Shown here one piece after another: positions 32,868-44,560 of a stretch of 64,000 nt of DNA. A program made the translations under genes and the position numbers. The DNA comes from Glomus cerebriforme (Eukaryota; Glomeromycota; Glomeromycetes; Glomerales; Glomeraceae). The stretch lies in assembly GCA_003550305.1 (NCBI GenBank), contig QKYT01000102.1, positions 39,207-103,206 on the forward strand, read 5' to 3'. Position 1 is the first letter of the stretch. Each line of letters begins with the position of its first letter. The notes beneath the pieces were generated by a model. It was not told the origin of the DNA. It saw only the letters and a list, made by a program, of their open reading frames with translations, and made no database searches.

Positions 32868-34776
32868 TTATTGTATTTGAACGACAGTTGTCCATCCTTG
32901 ACGATGAGAACCTTTTTTTGCCCATCTAACATAAAAGAATCAAATAAATATAAATCATCTCCTAAAATACGTAACGAAGAATTAAACTTACAACTCTAAT
33001 AATTTATCTCCGTTAGGATTTTGTTCATTATACACTGCTTGTGGCAACATGGTTTCTATAATGTCATACATAACTCTTGGCTTCCCTTCGGTTAACATTT
33101 CTAAGAATAAATTACTTTTATTAAACTTTTTCATAAATATCAGAGAAACCATAATTGAAAAATTCTCACCTGGTGTTCTAGGCTTTATAAAGTCAAATAC
33201 ACAATCTGGATTTCTTTGGTGGCGCAACTCGATATCTCCTTCCTATTATACGAAATATTTAGTATACCAATAATAAAAAAGTAAAGTATGTTCGAGTTTC
33301 GAACTACCTTGCGAAATATTAAAAGAGATAATTTTGACTTATTGAAATATCTATATGATGCACGGGAAATTTGATTGTTTATATGTTTCTTGATCCAGCA
33401 GAAATTTTCCACATATCGAAAATTCCATTTCTCCGCTATCTGAACGATATCCGGTATGAATTCTTTTTCAACCCAAATGAAAAGAAACCCTTTGGGAACA
33501 ATATCAGGCACTTTAAGGCTTTCCTAAAGATAATATTCCATATATTAAATATATTAATAAGCTTTCGATTCGGTTTAAATAAACAAACAACAGATTTTTT
33601 TTTTTTTTTTACAAATTGTTGTAAAGTAATTTTGTCAGAAGAAGGTTCCTCGTTTGGCAATAGAAAAGGTGGATCAATATACACTGCTTGAAAGTCTTGA
33701 CCAAGTTTTTTAAGGTCCATTGATAAGATATCACTTTCAAAATATCTAACAATAATAACAAAACCAAGGATTAATTACAAGTTTATATAATAATTAATTT
33801 ATTTAGATAATCCAATTACCTTGATCCGTGAATCATTAAAGTTGATTCAATTTTAGGTGGAAGAATCGTATGTGCCCATGAACGTGGTATTGGTAATGAC
33901 GGAATTCTTATATATGTCGGAAGACTAGGATCTATATTGCTGTTTGTATATGTTTATTATTATATATATATATATAATCATGGATCTGTAATTATTTACC
34001 TGACTTTCTTCTTTACAGTAAAGAAATTTCCGTTCCTGTCCTGCAACTTGACTTGCATAATTTTATATCGTTGCAATATACTTTCACGATCAAAACCACG
34101 TCGTCTTTCGGGTGACGATTTATCATTTTTTCGTTTTCGCTTTTTATCTCCAAATTCAGCATCCCAAAAGTCATTGTCGACCGCCATGTAATCACTAAAA
34201 CATAATAAAATAAAATACAAAATATTGATTACCTAATTTCCCTAATTATACGAATTAACACATTATTACTATATACACACTCTTCTTCTTCATATTCAGC
34301 AGTATTACCATCTTCTAATTCAACGCGCCAAAAATCTAAATCGTCCAGTTCGTCAAAATTTGGTGCAAAAGTAGCGGATTTAACTGTAAAGCTAGAAGTT
34401 CTCCTAAAAACTTCTTCGAGTTGTTCTTGTGTCAACCCATTTTCTTGATAAGTGCTATTTTTATCGCTAGGAGGATGAACATCGGTCGTTTCATTAGCGT
34501 TGGAGGCTGCAATTTCTTCCTGGATTCTTTCTAATTCTTCAAATTTCTTCATAATAGCATCGATAGATTCATCATCCTCAACATAACCCACATATAGAGC
34601 ATTACTTAAATAAATTAATAGGTTTTATAAAGTTTTAGAAAAAAAAATTTGTTCTATAAATTAAAAATCCTGATAATATATTAACGCGTATAAGAACGCG
34701 TTAAATATATATAAAATTACCTAGCAGTAGAGATATAAGGGTTATGTTGCCTTTGTCTTAAGGATCTTTTACTCAT
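32868..34776 (-). CDS. MT-A70 family adenine methyltransferase-like protein
   Basis: Nine exons on the minus strand (34721-34776, 34233-34604, 34000-34194, 33820-33939, 33613-33745, 33308-33523, 33170-33242, 32992-33100, 32868-32925) join in frame to 443 residues. Residues 1-200 are acidic and charged with no known fold and a KRKRK signal. The MT-A70 domain covers about 210-443: 'FQAVYIDPPFLL' holds the catalytic-type motif as DPPF (272-275) where METTL3-like enzymes have DPPW; then 'PKGFLFIWVE', 'VENFCWIKKH', 'HQRNPDCVFDFIKPR', 'GKPRVMYDIIE' and the family's C-terminal 'LWAKKGSHRQGWTTV'. The family makes N6-methyladenine in RNA or DNA. The partner binding, SAM binding and activity are not shown by sequence. 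A ciliate MTA9-type partner subunit or an active enzyme are both possible. Confidence 0.88.
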
Positions 34777-34977
34777 TTTTAAAAAATACAAATAACTTTA
34801 TTACAGTAATGAGTTTGTTTTCTCACCAAGAAAAATCTAATTAAACAAGAAATAACACGAGTAAAAGTTTACTTATCAAGATGTATGTTGTATCAATTGA
34901 AATAAGGAAATGATCGGAAATGAAAATGGGTAATTTATAGGCCGTTCGAAGTTTAATCCACCAAAGTTGGTCTCATT
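34777..34977. promoter_or_regulatory. Shared divergent promoter region
   Basis: 201 bp separate the start codons of the MT-A70-like gene (minus) and the kinase gene (plus). The stretch is A/T-rich with one GC-richer patch near 34940 ('AGGCCGTTCGAAG'). No named site is claimed. Confidence 0.5.
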
Positions 34978-36637
34978 ATGGAACAAAATTTCATTACTAA
35001 AGAAGTTTATGAACAAATAAAAGATTTTAAATCTTTTCACCTTTCTAAAGAACAAAAAGTTATTGTGGATCAATTGATACCAAATGAAGAATTAAAGGAA
35101 AGATACAAAAAATTTACATTATGCAAAGAATGTTACCAACCTTGTACCAAAAGGCGTTGGTGTTCTCCTTGTATTGCAAAGCATTTTCAAGATGATTTTA
35201 AAAATTGGACTAGTGAAAATATTTTCGTTGATAAAACAATTCGAGATTTGCAACTTAAAGCAGAAGATAATGTAAAAATATTGGAGTGGATTGAATATGA
35301 TAGATTTTACGATGTTGAATATCTTGCTAAAGGAGGGTTCGGTACTGTTTATAAAGCAAAGTGGAAAGATGGATATATTATCAATTGGGATGTGGAAAAT
35401 AAACAATGGAAAAGATTTAAAGATATAGCACATCGACTTGGGCCAGATCGTATGGTAGTATTAAAATTTTTAAACGATTCACAAGATATTAGCCCCGAAT
35501 TTGTAAAAGAGGTAAGGCAATTCATCATTATTAACGGCTTGTGCACCACTAAATAAGTGTTTAAAAATATTGATATAATATTTATTCATTCATTAGCTTG
35601 GTGCACATATTGAGATGAATGGGTCGATATATGTTATTCAATGTTATGGTATGAGTAAAGATCCCAAAACAAAAAATTTTATTTTAGTAATGGATTATCA
35701 AGAAAGAGGTAGTATACGATATTATTTAGATAAACATTTTGATTCAATTTATTGGGAAGAAAAATTATATATTCTACAAAATATCGCAGAAGGGTTAAGT
35801 AGAATTCATAAGCGAGATTTGGTTCATCGTGATTTCCACTCGGGCAATATATTAAAAGGAATTAATTTTGAAGCAACAATTACTGATTTAGGTTTAAGTA
35901 GACCAGCCAAAGAATTAAACCGAAATGGTAAAAATGAAATATTTGGAGTTTTACCTTATATAGCTCCCGAAGTTTTACAAGGAAAAGACTATACGGAAAA
36001 ATCCGACATTTATTCATTTGGAGTACTATGCTATGAGGTCATCACTGGATTACGACCTCATCATGATATGGCTCATGATGGACATTTGGCTTTAAAAATT
36101 ATCAAAGGATTTAGGCCAAAATTTAAAATCAAGGTACCTAAATTACTTTTAGATTTAATTAATCAATGTTGGGATTCAGATCCTTCCAAACGACCAAATG
36201 CAGAAAATATATCAAAAATGATTAGTCCATGGAGAGAAGATCTTAATATTCCGAATTATGAATCAGAATTTTATAAGCAATATGATGAAGCGGATGAATA
36301 TAATAAAACACATAAAACTACTGAATCTACTGAGTTACAACAATCAATAGATGCACAGCCTGCATACCAAAGTCATCCACAAGCAATTTACACAAGTAGA
36401 ATATTAGAACCTCTTAGTGGAGAATTGGATTTAGAAATTCCAGGTAAATACTTGTTTAAATAATAATTAATTATTTTAAATTTTCCTTTTTTACATAAAT
36501 TAAAATTTTTATTTTTAGATATTGATATGGATGATTGCAGTAATGATGGTATGTGATTCTTTTCCTTTTAATTTATTTATTTACCACTGACTAAATTCTT
36601 TTTTTTAATATATTTAGATGACAATGACGAAGAATGA
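34978..36637 (+). CDS. TKL-like protein kinase with N-terminal Cys cluster
   Basis: Four exons (34978-35511, 35597-36443, 36519-36548, 36618-36637) give 476 residues. An N-terminal Cys-x2-Cys-x3-Cys...Cys-x2-Cys group (Cys49, 52, 56, 62, 65) looks like a small zinc-binding motif. The kinase domain has the glycine loop 'KGGFGTVY' (119-124), a long charged insert, Lys163 in 'VVLKFLN', 'HRDFHSGN' with Asp257, 'TDLGLS' with Asp275 (DLG instead of DFG), 'YIAPEVL' and the C-lobe 'SDIYSFGVLCYEVITG' and 'CWDSDPSKRPNA'. All residues needed for catalysis are present. The style is that of the large tyrosine-kinase-like families of Glomeromycotina. Two exons of 30 and 20 nt encode a very acidic tail ending DDNDEE. 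Its substrate is unknown. Confidence 0.9.
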
Positions 36638-36948
36638 ATTTATAAATTTGTATAAGTTAATTTAACTTTATTTTATTTATTCAAATTACTATTTAGAGTA
36701 CTTGTCACGTTATTTGTGTGTAGAAATCAACTACAAAATAAGTTTATAATTTACAAAATAAGTTCACAAGTCTTACATACAATAATAATCCTTTTTTGGT
36801 TTCTTATTTAAATTTACCGTATTTGTTGAATTACAATAATCTCCATCTTATCAACATAATTGTATTTCCTATATAAAGAACATCAGAATATTAAAAAGAA
36901 GAAAAAAAAATCATTTTTTTTTTTTAGAAAAAAATATATATCACAAAA
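36638..36948. other. Short intergenic region
   Basis: Separates the kinase stop from the next same-strand gene. It has a T-run at 36915-36924 and 'TATATATCACAAAA' directly before the ATG at 36949. No other feature is seen. Confidence 0.6.
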
Positions 36949-38010
36949 ATGATTGAACTAGGAAATATTATTGTTCTTATAACGGTTGTTGTTGCCCTTG
37001 GAACATTGTTATTAAGTTTTGTGGGTGTAAACCTTGATAAACTTCCTCCACAAGCCAACGGAACTCATACCGGGTATCCTGTATGGCATCCACCTCTTCC
37101 AGAAGGCGATGCAAATCAAAACGATGCAATAATCATTTTCTCTGCAGTATTAATGGCAATCGGAGGATATCTTGCATTCAGATGGACGTCATTTGATGCA
37201 AAAACAAATAGCAAATTATTAACATATTTTGTCGATAGAGAAGCAAATAAAATTTCTACTATCACATTTGATCGATACTTGGCGAGTTATTGTTTAGTCA
37301 CATCCTTAACAGGAATTGCATATTATCTAATTGATGTTGGCAAAATTTGGGCTTCGACTGGAATATTACATAACGCAAATGAAGTTGTTATTTTAGTTTC
37401 TTTACATCAAGGAGGAAAAATTACTTCAAATTCATTTTTAGGATGGTTAACTTTCTACGTTGTATTCGCTGGAGGTTTAAGCATATTTTTAGAATGGCCT
37501 TTTGATGCTCTTTGGTTTAAAATACAAGGACTTTGTTCAGATTATGCATTGCTCATTACATTTACTCGTATATATTTTAATACACGTAAGAAATATGGGG
37601 ATGAAACTCATCAACGTCTTTTTGATCCAGAAAGGCCAAGACATAGCGGAGAAAGTGTTGGATCAGAATCCGAACAAATTAATGATCGTACTGTTGGATA
37701 TTTCCGTCCTTATTATACTTTATTATTAGTATTAGCCGCTTTATTACATATTATTGGAAATATTGTTACCACAATTTGGATTTATAATTTTTATTCTTAT
37801 GTTTTCTTCTCTTTTACTTATTGTATTGCGTACCCTCTTTACGCTTATTTCGTTTATTTGGATACTCATACTGTTGCTATTTCTCCCGCTCAAAAATATA
37901 TTATATTACCTGATACTAGTATTATAAAAGTTGTTATTGTAACTTTATCTTCTATTTTCTGTTCTTTATTGACCGCTAGAATTGGTATGTTTGTTCAAGA
38001 CAGTAACTAA
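36949..38010 (+). CDS. Polytopic membrane protein of unknown family
   Basis: Intronless, 353 residues. Hydrophobic segments lie near residues 6-27, 59-77, 109-130, 162-182, 252-275, 278-303 and 320-345, with weaker ones near 140-152 and 196-207, so about seven to nine spans. The first may be a signal anchor; it is followed by a loop with a possible N-glycosylation site (Asn37, NGT). A hydrophilic loop at about 210-245 ('RPRHSGESVGSESEQ') would be cytosolic. There is no transporter signature that I recognise. A C-terminal 'ISPAQKYIILPDTS' stretch is the most distinctive. Spacing to NTE1 is 932 bp on the same strand. Confidence 0.85.
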   Translation: MIELGNIIVLITVVVALGTLLLSFVGVNLDKLPPQANGTHTGYPVWHPPLPEGDANQNDAIIIFSAVLMAIGGYLAFRWTSFDAKTNSKLLTYFVDREANKISTITFDRYLASYCLVTSLTGIAYYLIDVGKIWASTGILHNANEVVILVSLHQGGKITSNSFLGWLTFYVVFAGGLSIFLEWPFDALWFKIQGLCSDYALLITFTRIYFNTRKKYGDETHQRLFDPERPRHSGESVGSESEQINDRTVGYFRPYYTLLLVLAALLHIIGNIVTTIWIYNFYSYVFFSFTYCIAYPLYAYFVYLDTHTVAISPAQKYIILPDTSIIKVVIVTLSSIFCSLLTARIGMFVQDSN

Positions 38011-38942
38011 AAATGTGTATTACTTTATTTGTTTTCTTTATTTTTCTTTTTCTTTAAATAAAAATTATTATGTTGCGATATTATAAATAAAATATTAGCA
38101 GAAAGTGTAGAATACCCCTTATACATTTATACACTGCATCGAGTCACATTCGCAGATTCGCTGTTCTATGGTCTATGGAATACCTTTGTATTACTTTATT
38201 TAAAAATGTACAGTACAATGAATTCCGCAAATTTCCACTTTTTAATCGTAGATTTATACAAATTTGGAACAATATGAAATAATGTTTATTTATAAAACTA
38301 CTGATGATAATCATAGATTAAACATTTAATTGTAATGCATATAAAAACTAAGCAATTTTTCTTGAAATTCGTGCTTTTGATTGGTTTCTGAATAACGATT
38401 TTAAAGCCAATAGGAGTTTATGAATAATTAATTCTTTTCTAATATTTGAATTTCATGGTGAAAAAAAAAAATAAAATTTACAAATTTTTTTATATGTTAA
38501 CAAAAGTATTTTCATTTTTATTAAGTTTAATCTTTTTGAATATAGATTTTATTAATAAATTATTATTTTAATTTTAGCGTTAAATATCAGATTATTATTG
38601 TAAATAATTTTTTTTTTTTTTTTTTTAAGAAAATATTTGCGATAAATTTTTTAAGGCGATTTTTTAATTTTGGCCGACGGTAATTTGGGCCAAGATTAGA
38701 AAGTCACGTGGGTGAAATTTCGAGAAAATTCTTGACCATCTCCAAAAATATAAATTAATGAAATTGATAACTATTGGCCATTTGAATATATTGAGTGAGT
38801 TCCATGCATTAAAGTGATTAAACAGCATAACAATTTACTAATGACTCATTGAATCAGCAGATTTAAAAATAATTTTTCATTTTGATCTGTTGAGTTTTAA
38901 ATCACACGATTCGCACCATTTACTTTCTCTTTTTTTAATATA
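38011..38942. other. Intergenic region upstream of NTE1
   Basis: AT-rich, with T-run 38608-38626. A CACGTG E-box core sits at 38705-38710 (AGTCACGTGGGTG), 233 bp before the NTE1 ATG; in yeasts phospholipid genes respond to bHLH factors with related sites, so a regulatory role is possible but unproven. No gene seen. Confidence 0.5.
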
Positions 38943-41900
38943 ATGGAAGTTATAACTGACAATAATGTTGGAAGTAACGAAAATGATTTTTATAAGATCA
39001 CCGTATTCACTTTTTCAACTTTATTAAGTTGGTTTTTTTCTTTAGTATCTTTCGTAACTTTAACGTTATCTTCTTGGATAATACAAATTCTTTCTTGGTC
39101 CTTTACTTTACAACTAAATTTTACTACCTTATTAGTATTTTTTGTAATAGTAATAATAATAACATATTTAGTTATAAGATATCGTATATTAACGAAATAT
39201 TCTCGTCTTCCAACAGAAACTGCAACTAAACAAGGAGCATCGTATGATTTACATCCAAATGTTGGTGAAGATAATGGTGATGGTGTTAAAAATTATCCTG
39301 ATGAATTTCTTAGTATGTTTTTGGAGGGGATTAAAATATTTGGTTATTTGGAAAAACCAGTGTTTCATGAGTTAGCAAGGCATTTATCTACAAAGAAATT
39401 GTTAGCAGGAGAAAGTTTAATGTTAGAGAAAGAAAGAAGTTTTTATATTGTCGTTGATGGATATGTTCAAGTATTTGTTAAAACCGCTAATGAAGAGGAT
39501 ATTATATTGGATCCTTTTGAAAGTGATGATTATAATAGAGGATATCAATTATTGAATGAAGTTACTAATGGAGGAACTTTAAGCAGTTTGTTTACTATAC
39601 TTAGTTTATTTACAGATGATATTGATATAAGATATAATGATCCTGAACAAGATGAAGAAGAAAAAAAGGAAAAAAAAGGAAGTGAAGGTAAAGAAGAATC
39701 GAATGAAGAAAAGAGGGAAACCAAGGAAGAGGAAAATCATACACATAAAGAAGATTTATGGTCTAATGTGGAATCCCCAGTTGATATAAAAAGTGTTAAA
39801 AGTGCATCATCACAAACTTTTGCTTCATTTAAAAAACCAAGTATATTGCGAAGAATATCAAAAGAATGTTCAGTTACCACATCCGTTCATCCTAACATAA
39901 CAGCAAGAGCAACAGTTGATACCACATTAGCAGTAATACCAGCGGAAGCATTTCATAGATTAACAGAGAAATTTCCTAATTCAGTAGCACATATAGTTCA
40001 AGTGATATTAACACGTTTTCAACGTGTTACATTGTGGACAGGATATAAATATTTAGGATTAACAAAAGATTTATTAAGAACAGAGAAATTAATGAATGAT
40101 ATAGCGAGTTATGGACTTCCTAAAGATTTCTTTAGACCAGGAAGTATGGAGAGATTACGAATGGAATTTGTTGGAAGTAGTAAAAAATATCATCCAAGAG
40201 AATGTAGACATGATGATATGGATATGAGTGATAGTGGATTGATCAATAAACCAAAAAAGACTAGATCATCCGCTAGACCCAGATTTGGTGCAATTTATGA
40301 AAGTGAAATAGAAGATACTGCAACTAATACCAATATACATAAGAATAATAAATATTTGACTCCACCTTTATCACTATATGCTAGGGCCAAAGTACAACCA
40401 TCTAGTGGAACTCCAACGAATAAAAAAGATTATGATACAGAAGATGATTTGTATCTCCGAGAATCTATACTTGAAGGAATTTCAAAAGGAATTGGATTAC
40501 TGCAAAGTAATAATAATACCAATGCTAATAAAAGTGGTAGTAGTGGTAATAATAGTAGTAGTAGTAGTATTAACATTATTAACAATCAATATAATTCAAG
40601 ACAATATTCACCTGATTTACACAGTGTGACTGCACTATTAAATATTTCGGATGATGAATCAGTAGCAGAAACGATACCTTCAATGACAAGTGAATTGGAC
40701 AATGATGTGGAAATATTGTTCTATCCAAAAGGAAATTTATTGGTACAAGAAGGAGAAAGGAATGTGGGATTATTTTTTGTTATTGATGGATTATTAGATG
40801 TATTTGTTACATCAAATGAAAATAATTTTCTCAACAGTTTTAGTGGTAATAAACATTCAAAATTGTCTACTAATAATAATCATAAAAGGAAGGATTCTAT
40901 TAATAATAATTTAAATTCAACTACCAGAGATAAAAGTTTATTCATGATTAAACCGGGTGGTTTGGCAGGATATTTGGCAGCGCTCACCGGATTTCCCAGT
41001 TTTGTTAATATTAGAGCAAGTACGGATACTTATGTTGGTTTTCTATCAAAACAATCATTAAATAGATTAATGGAAAAAAATCCTAATGTATTATTAACGT
41101 TAGCGAAAAGATTAATCACTTTATTATCACCATTATTATTACATATTGATTTTGCATTGGATTGGGTTCAAGTAAATGCAGGACAAGTATTATATCGTAA
41201 AGGAGACTCAAGTGATAGTATATATATAGTATTGAATGGGCGTGCACGTACAATTTATGAAAAAGACAATGGTGTCATTCATATTCAAGCTGAATATGGA
41301 CAAGGTCAAAGCGTGGGTGAATTAGAGGTAATGACAGGAACTCCGCGTCCATATACGCTTCATGCTATACGTGATACTGAGTTAGCACGTATGCCGAGAA
41401 CATTATTTAATGCTTTAGCTCTTCGACATCCAGAAATCACGTTTCAAATATCACGTATTATAGCATCACGTACACGTATGCAAGAAGAAATTGATTATAA
41501 TTCTGGTAATAATGAATTTGGAAAAAATAATACTAATCTCAAAACAGTTTGTATATTACCCGTTAATGGTAATGTACCAATAACAGAATTCGCGGAAAAA
41601 TTAAATAATTCTTTGAGTAAAATAGGTGAAAATTCGATATTATTAAATCAAGAAAGTGTTATTAATGTATTAGGTAAACATGCATTTAACAGGATGGGAA
41701 GATTGAAATTAATTAGTTGGTTAGCAGAACAAGAAGAAAAGGTTAGAATAGTATTATATTTAGCAGATGGTGGAAGTAATTCATCGTGGTCTCAAACATG
41801 TATTAGACAAGCTGATTGTATATTATTAGTCGGAATAGGAGATGGTGATACTTCAATTGGAGAATATGAAAGTTTTTTAATAGGAACAAAAACCACAGCA

Positions 41901-43097
41901 AGAAAAGAATTAGTATTATTACATGCAGAAAGAAATTGTACACCAGGATCTACAAGAAATTGGTTAAAAAATAGACCTTGGATTCATGCACATCATCATG
42001 TATTAATGAGATTTGAGTCACCAATATTTGATGAAAAACCAAGAAAAAATACTTTAATGAACATTAAAGATCAATTACAAGCATTTTATCCAAGACGTAT
42101 ACCGAAACGTTCTCCGGCTATTTATACAGGGAATAGAAGTGATTTTGCTAGATTAGCAAGAAGACTTGTGGGTAAAAGTGTTGGATTAGTATTAGGTGGA
42201 GGAGGAGCAAGAGGTATTTCACATATTGGAGTTATTAAATCATTAGAAGAAGCAGGAATACCTATTGATATGATTGGAGGTACAAGTATTGGAAGTTTTA
42301 TTGGTGGTTTATATGCAAGAGATTCAGATAATGTTGCAATATTAGGTAGAGCCAAAGCGTTTGCCAGTAGAGCAAGTAGTAAATGGAGACAAATAATGGA
42401 TTTAACTTGGCCAAGGACTGCATGGTTTACCGGACATGAATTTAACAGAGGAATGTGGAAAAGTTTTAGTGATACTTTAATTGAAGATTTTTGGTTACCA
42501 TATTTTTGTATTACCACAAATATCACTTGGTCAAGAATGGAAATTCATAAAGCTGGATACGCTTGGAGATATATTAGAGCTTCAATGTCATTAGCTGCTT
42601 ATCTTCCACCATTATGTGAAAAAGGGGATTTATTAGTTGATGGTGGTTATATGAATAATTTACCTGTTGGAGTAATGAAATCTATGGGTGCAAATACAAT
42701 ATTTGCAGTTGACGTTGCAAGTCATGATGATACATCACCTGTTTATTACGGGGATAGTTTATCCGGATTTTGGGTAGTATTAAGTAGATTAAATCCTTTT
42801 TCTAAAAAAACCAATATACCTTCAATGGCTGATATACAATCAAGATTAGCTTACGTTAGTAGTGTTAAACCTTTAGAAGATGCTAAAAATATTCCTGGTT
42901 GTTTTTATATGCAATTACCTGTGCAACAATATGGTACATTAGAATTTAATAAGTTTGATGAAATTTTAAAAGTTGGATATAAAGCTGGTAAAGAAATGTT
43001 GAAAAAATGGAAAGATGATGGTAAATTAAATCATTTATTAGATCAAAATAAATCTGGTGATAAACGAAGTGGAATTCGTAGGAGGAATAGTGTATAA
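38943..43097 (+). CDS. NTE1: Lysophospholipase NTE1 (neuropathy target esterase family)
   Basis: Intronless, 1384 residues. Order of parts: two close membrane segments at about 20-78, a first cyclic-nucleotide-binding-like domain from about 130 ('FYIVVDGYVQVFV') interrupted by a Glu/Lys-rich insert, a Ser/Asn-rich linker (about 480-570), a second such domain ('NVGLFFVIDGLLDVFV') and a third ('SIYIVLNGRARTIYEK', 'GQSVGELEVMTG'), a linker, then a patatin-like phospholipase. The oxyanion loop GGGGARG is at 1085-1091, the nucleophile Ser1115 in GTSIG, and the catalytic Asp1233 in 'DGGYMNNLPV'. NTE1 deacylates phosphatidylcholine and its lyso form at the ER to glycerophosphocholine, and the family length in fungi is about 1300-1600. 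All catalytic parts are intact. Confidence 0.97.
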   Translation: MEVITDNNVGSNENDFYKITVFTFSTLLSWFFSLVSFVTLTLSSWIIQILSWSFTLQLNFTTLLVFFVIVIIITYLVIRYRILTKYSRLPTETATKQGASYDLHPNVGEDNGDGVKNYPDEFLSMFLEGIKIFGYLEKPVFHELARHLSTKKLLAGESLMLEKERSFYIVVDGYVQVFVKTANEEDIILDPFESDDYNRGYQLLNEVTNGGTLSSLFTILSLFTDDIDIRYNDPEQDEEEKKEKKGSEGKEESNEEKRETKEEENHTHKEDLWSNVESPVDIKSVKSASSQTFASFKKPSILRRISKECSVTTSVHPNITARATVDTTLAVIPAEAFHRLTEKFPNSVAHIVQVILTRFQRVTLWTGYKYLGLTKDLLRTEKLMNDIASYGLPKDFFRPGSMERLRMEFVGSSKKYHPRECRHDDMDMSDSGLINKPKKTRSSARPRFGAIYESEIEDTATNTNIHKNNKYLTPPLSLYARAKVQPSSGTPTNKKDYDTEDDLYLRESILEGISKGIGLLQSNNNTNANKSGSSGNNSSSSSINIINNQYNSRQYSPDLHSVTALLNISDDESVAETIPSMTSELDNDVEILFYPKGNLLVQEGERNVGLFFVIDGLLDVFVTSNENNFLNSFSGNKHSKLSTNNNHKRKDSINNNLNSTTRDKSLFMIKPGGLAGYLAALTGFPSFVNIRASTDTYVGFLSKQSLNRLMEKNPNVLLTLAKRLITLLSPLLLHIDFALDWVQVNAGQVLYRKGDSSDSIYIVLNGRARTIYEKDNGVIHIQAEYGQGQSVGELEVMTGTPRPYTLHAIRDTELARMPRTLFNALALRHPEITFQISRIIASRTRMQEEIDYNSGNNEFGKNNTNLKTVCILPVNGNVPITEFAEKLNNSLSKIGENSILLNQESVINVLGKHAFNRMGRLKLISWLAEQEEKVRIVLYLADGGSNSSWSQTCIRQADCILLVGIGDGDTSIGEYESFLIGTKTTARKELVLLHAERNCTPGSTRNWLKNRPWIHAHHHVLMRFESPIFDEKPRKNTLMNIKDQLQAFYPRRIPKRSPAIYTGNRSDFARLARRLVGKSVGLVLGGGGARGISHIGVIKSLEEAGIPIDMIGGTSIGSFIGGLYARDSDNVAILGRAKAFASRASSKWRQIMDLTWPRTAWFTGHEFNRGMWKSFSDTLIEDFWLPYFCITTNITWSRMEIHKAGYAWRYIRASMSLAAYLPPLCEKGDLLVDGGYMNNLPVGVMKSMGANTIFAVDVASHDDTSPVYYGDSLSGFWVVLSRLNPFSKKTNIPSMADIQSRLAYVSSVKPLEDAKNIPGCFYMQLPVQQYGTLEFNKFDEILKVGYKAGKEMLKKWKDDGKLNHLLDQNKSGDKRSGIRRRNSV

Positions 43098-44560
43098 ACA
43101 TTTTTAAAACGTTTTACTGAATACAATAATTTTATTGGACTAATTTATGATTATTATAAGAAATTGTAAAACTAAAAAAAAAATAAATACTTGATGAATA
43201 ATAGAGTTATTGTTTATTAAAAAATTATATCTGTTACGGTAATAAATTTCGAATAATTTCATCATGTGTTTACAAATATATATATATATATATATAATCT
43301 TATCCCTTGTTTCATAACTTTTTTTTTCTATAAAAAAAAAAAAAAAAAAAATGTGGCAAGGAGTTGTATCAAAAAATGCATATAACTTAAAAAAAAATTT
43401 CAAATATTATAATTTTCATATTGATTGGTTTACAATAATTTGATAATAACAAAATTTTTTCCACTTATGAAACATCGTTTTATAAAATAATGTACTATTA
43501 TGTTGTATTATAAGCAAATGCGTGAAAGACTGAAACAGTTACTATTTCGTTGTTTAGAAACGTCGTGAAACGTTATACAAAATAAATAAATTTCATATTT
43601 TTATATATAAATATGTCTATATATCTAACTTCCATTCTCCATTTTTAATAAATTACTAATTAGTCGGTATACCCGAAAATCCGATTCTCAATTCCGAACG
43701 CAAATTATATATTGTTTATTGTTTGCAGTAAGTCATTTAAGTCATTTAAGTTATTCCAATACTTTATATATATACATCATACGATATTTTTGATTTTTGG
43801 ACCCTTTTATTATCATCCTAATTTAATCAAGTTCATCCCGTTTCATAATTTTAAATGAAACAATTAAATGTATTTTACTAATTTTGGTTAAACAAAGTAA
43901 ATTTTTTAAAAGATAAATTCATTTGATTAATTTGGTTAACCCCTTTTTTCACATCAAAATTCGATTTTCAAAATTAAACATTATGTTTTTTTTTAATTTA
44001 TTTAATTTAAAAAAAAAATGTGCTCTTTTCCTCTTTTAACTATCCCATTTTCCGATTTTACCATGCTTTATAAAAATAAATTTTATTATATATATTATCT
44101 AATATAATTTTTATAATTTTTATGCATCTTATTATGCAGCTTATATAAATTTCATCTGCGTTTTGAAACTCTCGAAATCTCGGTACTACCATCAATTTGA
44201 ACCATCCTTGTTATCCTTTATTATAAATTAAATTATTTTTTAAGGACATTTAAATTTTGTAAATTTTTTTTGTCCTTTTTTTTTCTTTCATTCTTTTAGC
44301 CTTGTTGCTGGCCATCAAGTCATTTTATTGACCTTTTTATTTTATTTACGTTGGAAGTTGTTTAAACCCTTCTACACGATCCTTTTTTTTTTTTTAACTA
44401 TTTCCTTTCTTTACAATAAATTCTACCTTCCCTTTCTCCCAATCTCTCTTTTAGACTTTTATTTCGGTTTTGTTTTTTTTTTACTTTAGTTCAAGGAAAA
44501 TAAACCGGAAAAAGATAATTTATTTTAGACAAATATACTATACAATATAAAAACATCACC
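43098..44560. other. Intergenic region between NTE1 and tetraspanin genes
   Basis: AT-rich with an (AT)n tract at 43276-43298 and an A-run at 43331-43350. From about 44230 the plus strand turns T/C-rich, as often seen in fungal promoters and 5' leaders; the run to 44560 probably is the tetraspanin promoter. No gene is seen. Confidence 0.55.

Noticed and set aside
34013..34195. Alternative frame over exon 3 of the MT-A70-like gene
   Set aside because: The frame with 'NDFWDAEFGDKKRKRK' agrees in phase with exons 2 and 4; this one does not.
42122..42526. Minus-strand frame of 134 codons inside NTE1
   Set aside because: It is antisense to the patatin domain; the plus strand carries the catalytic motifs.
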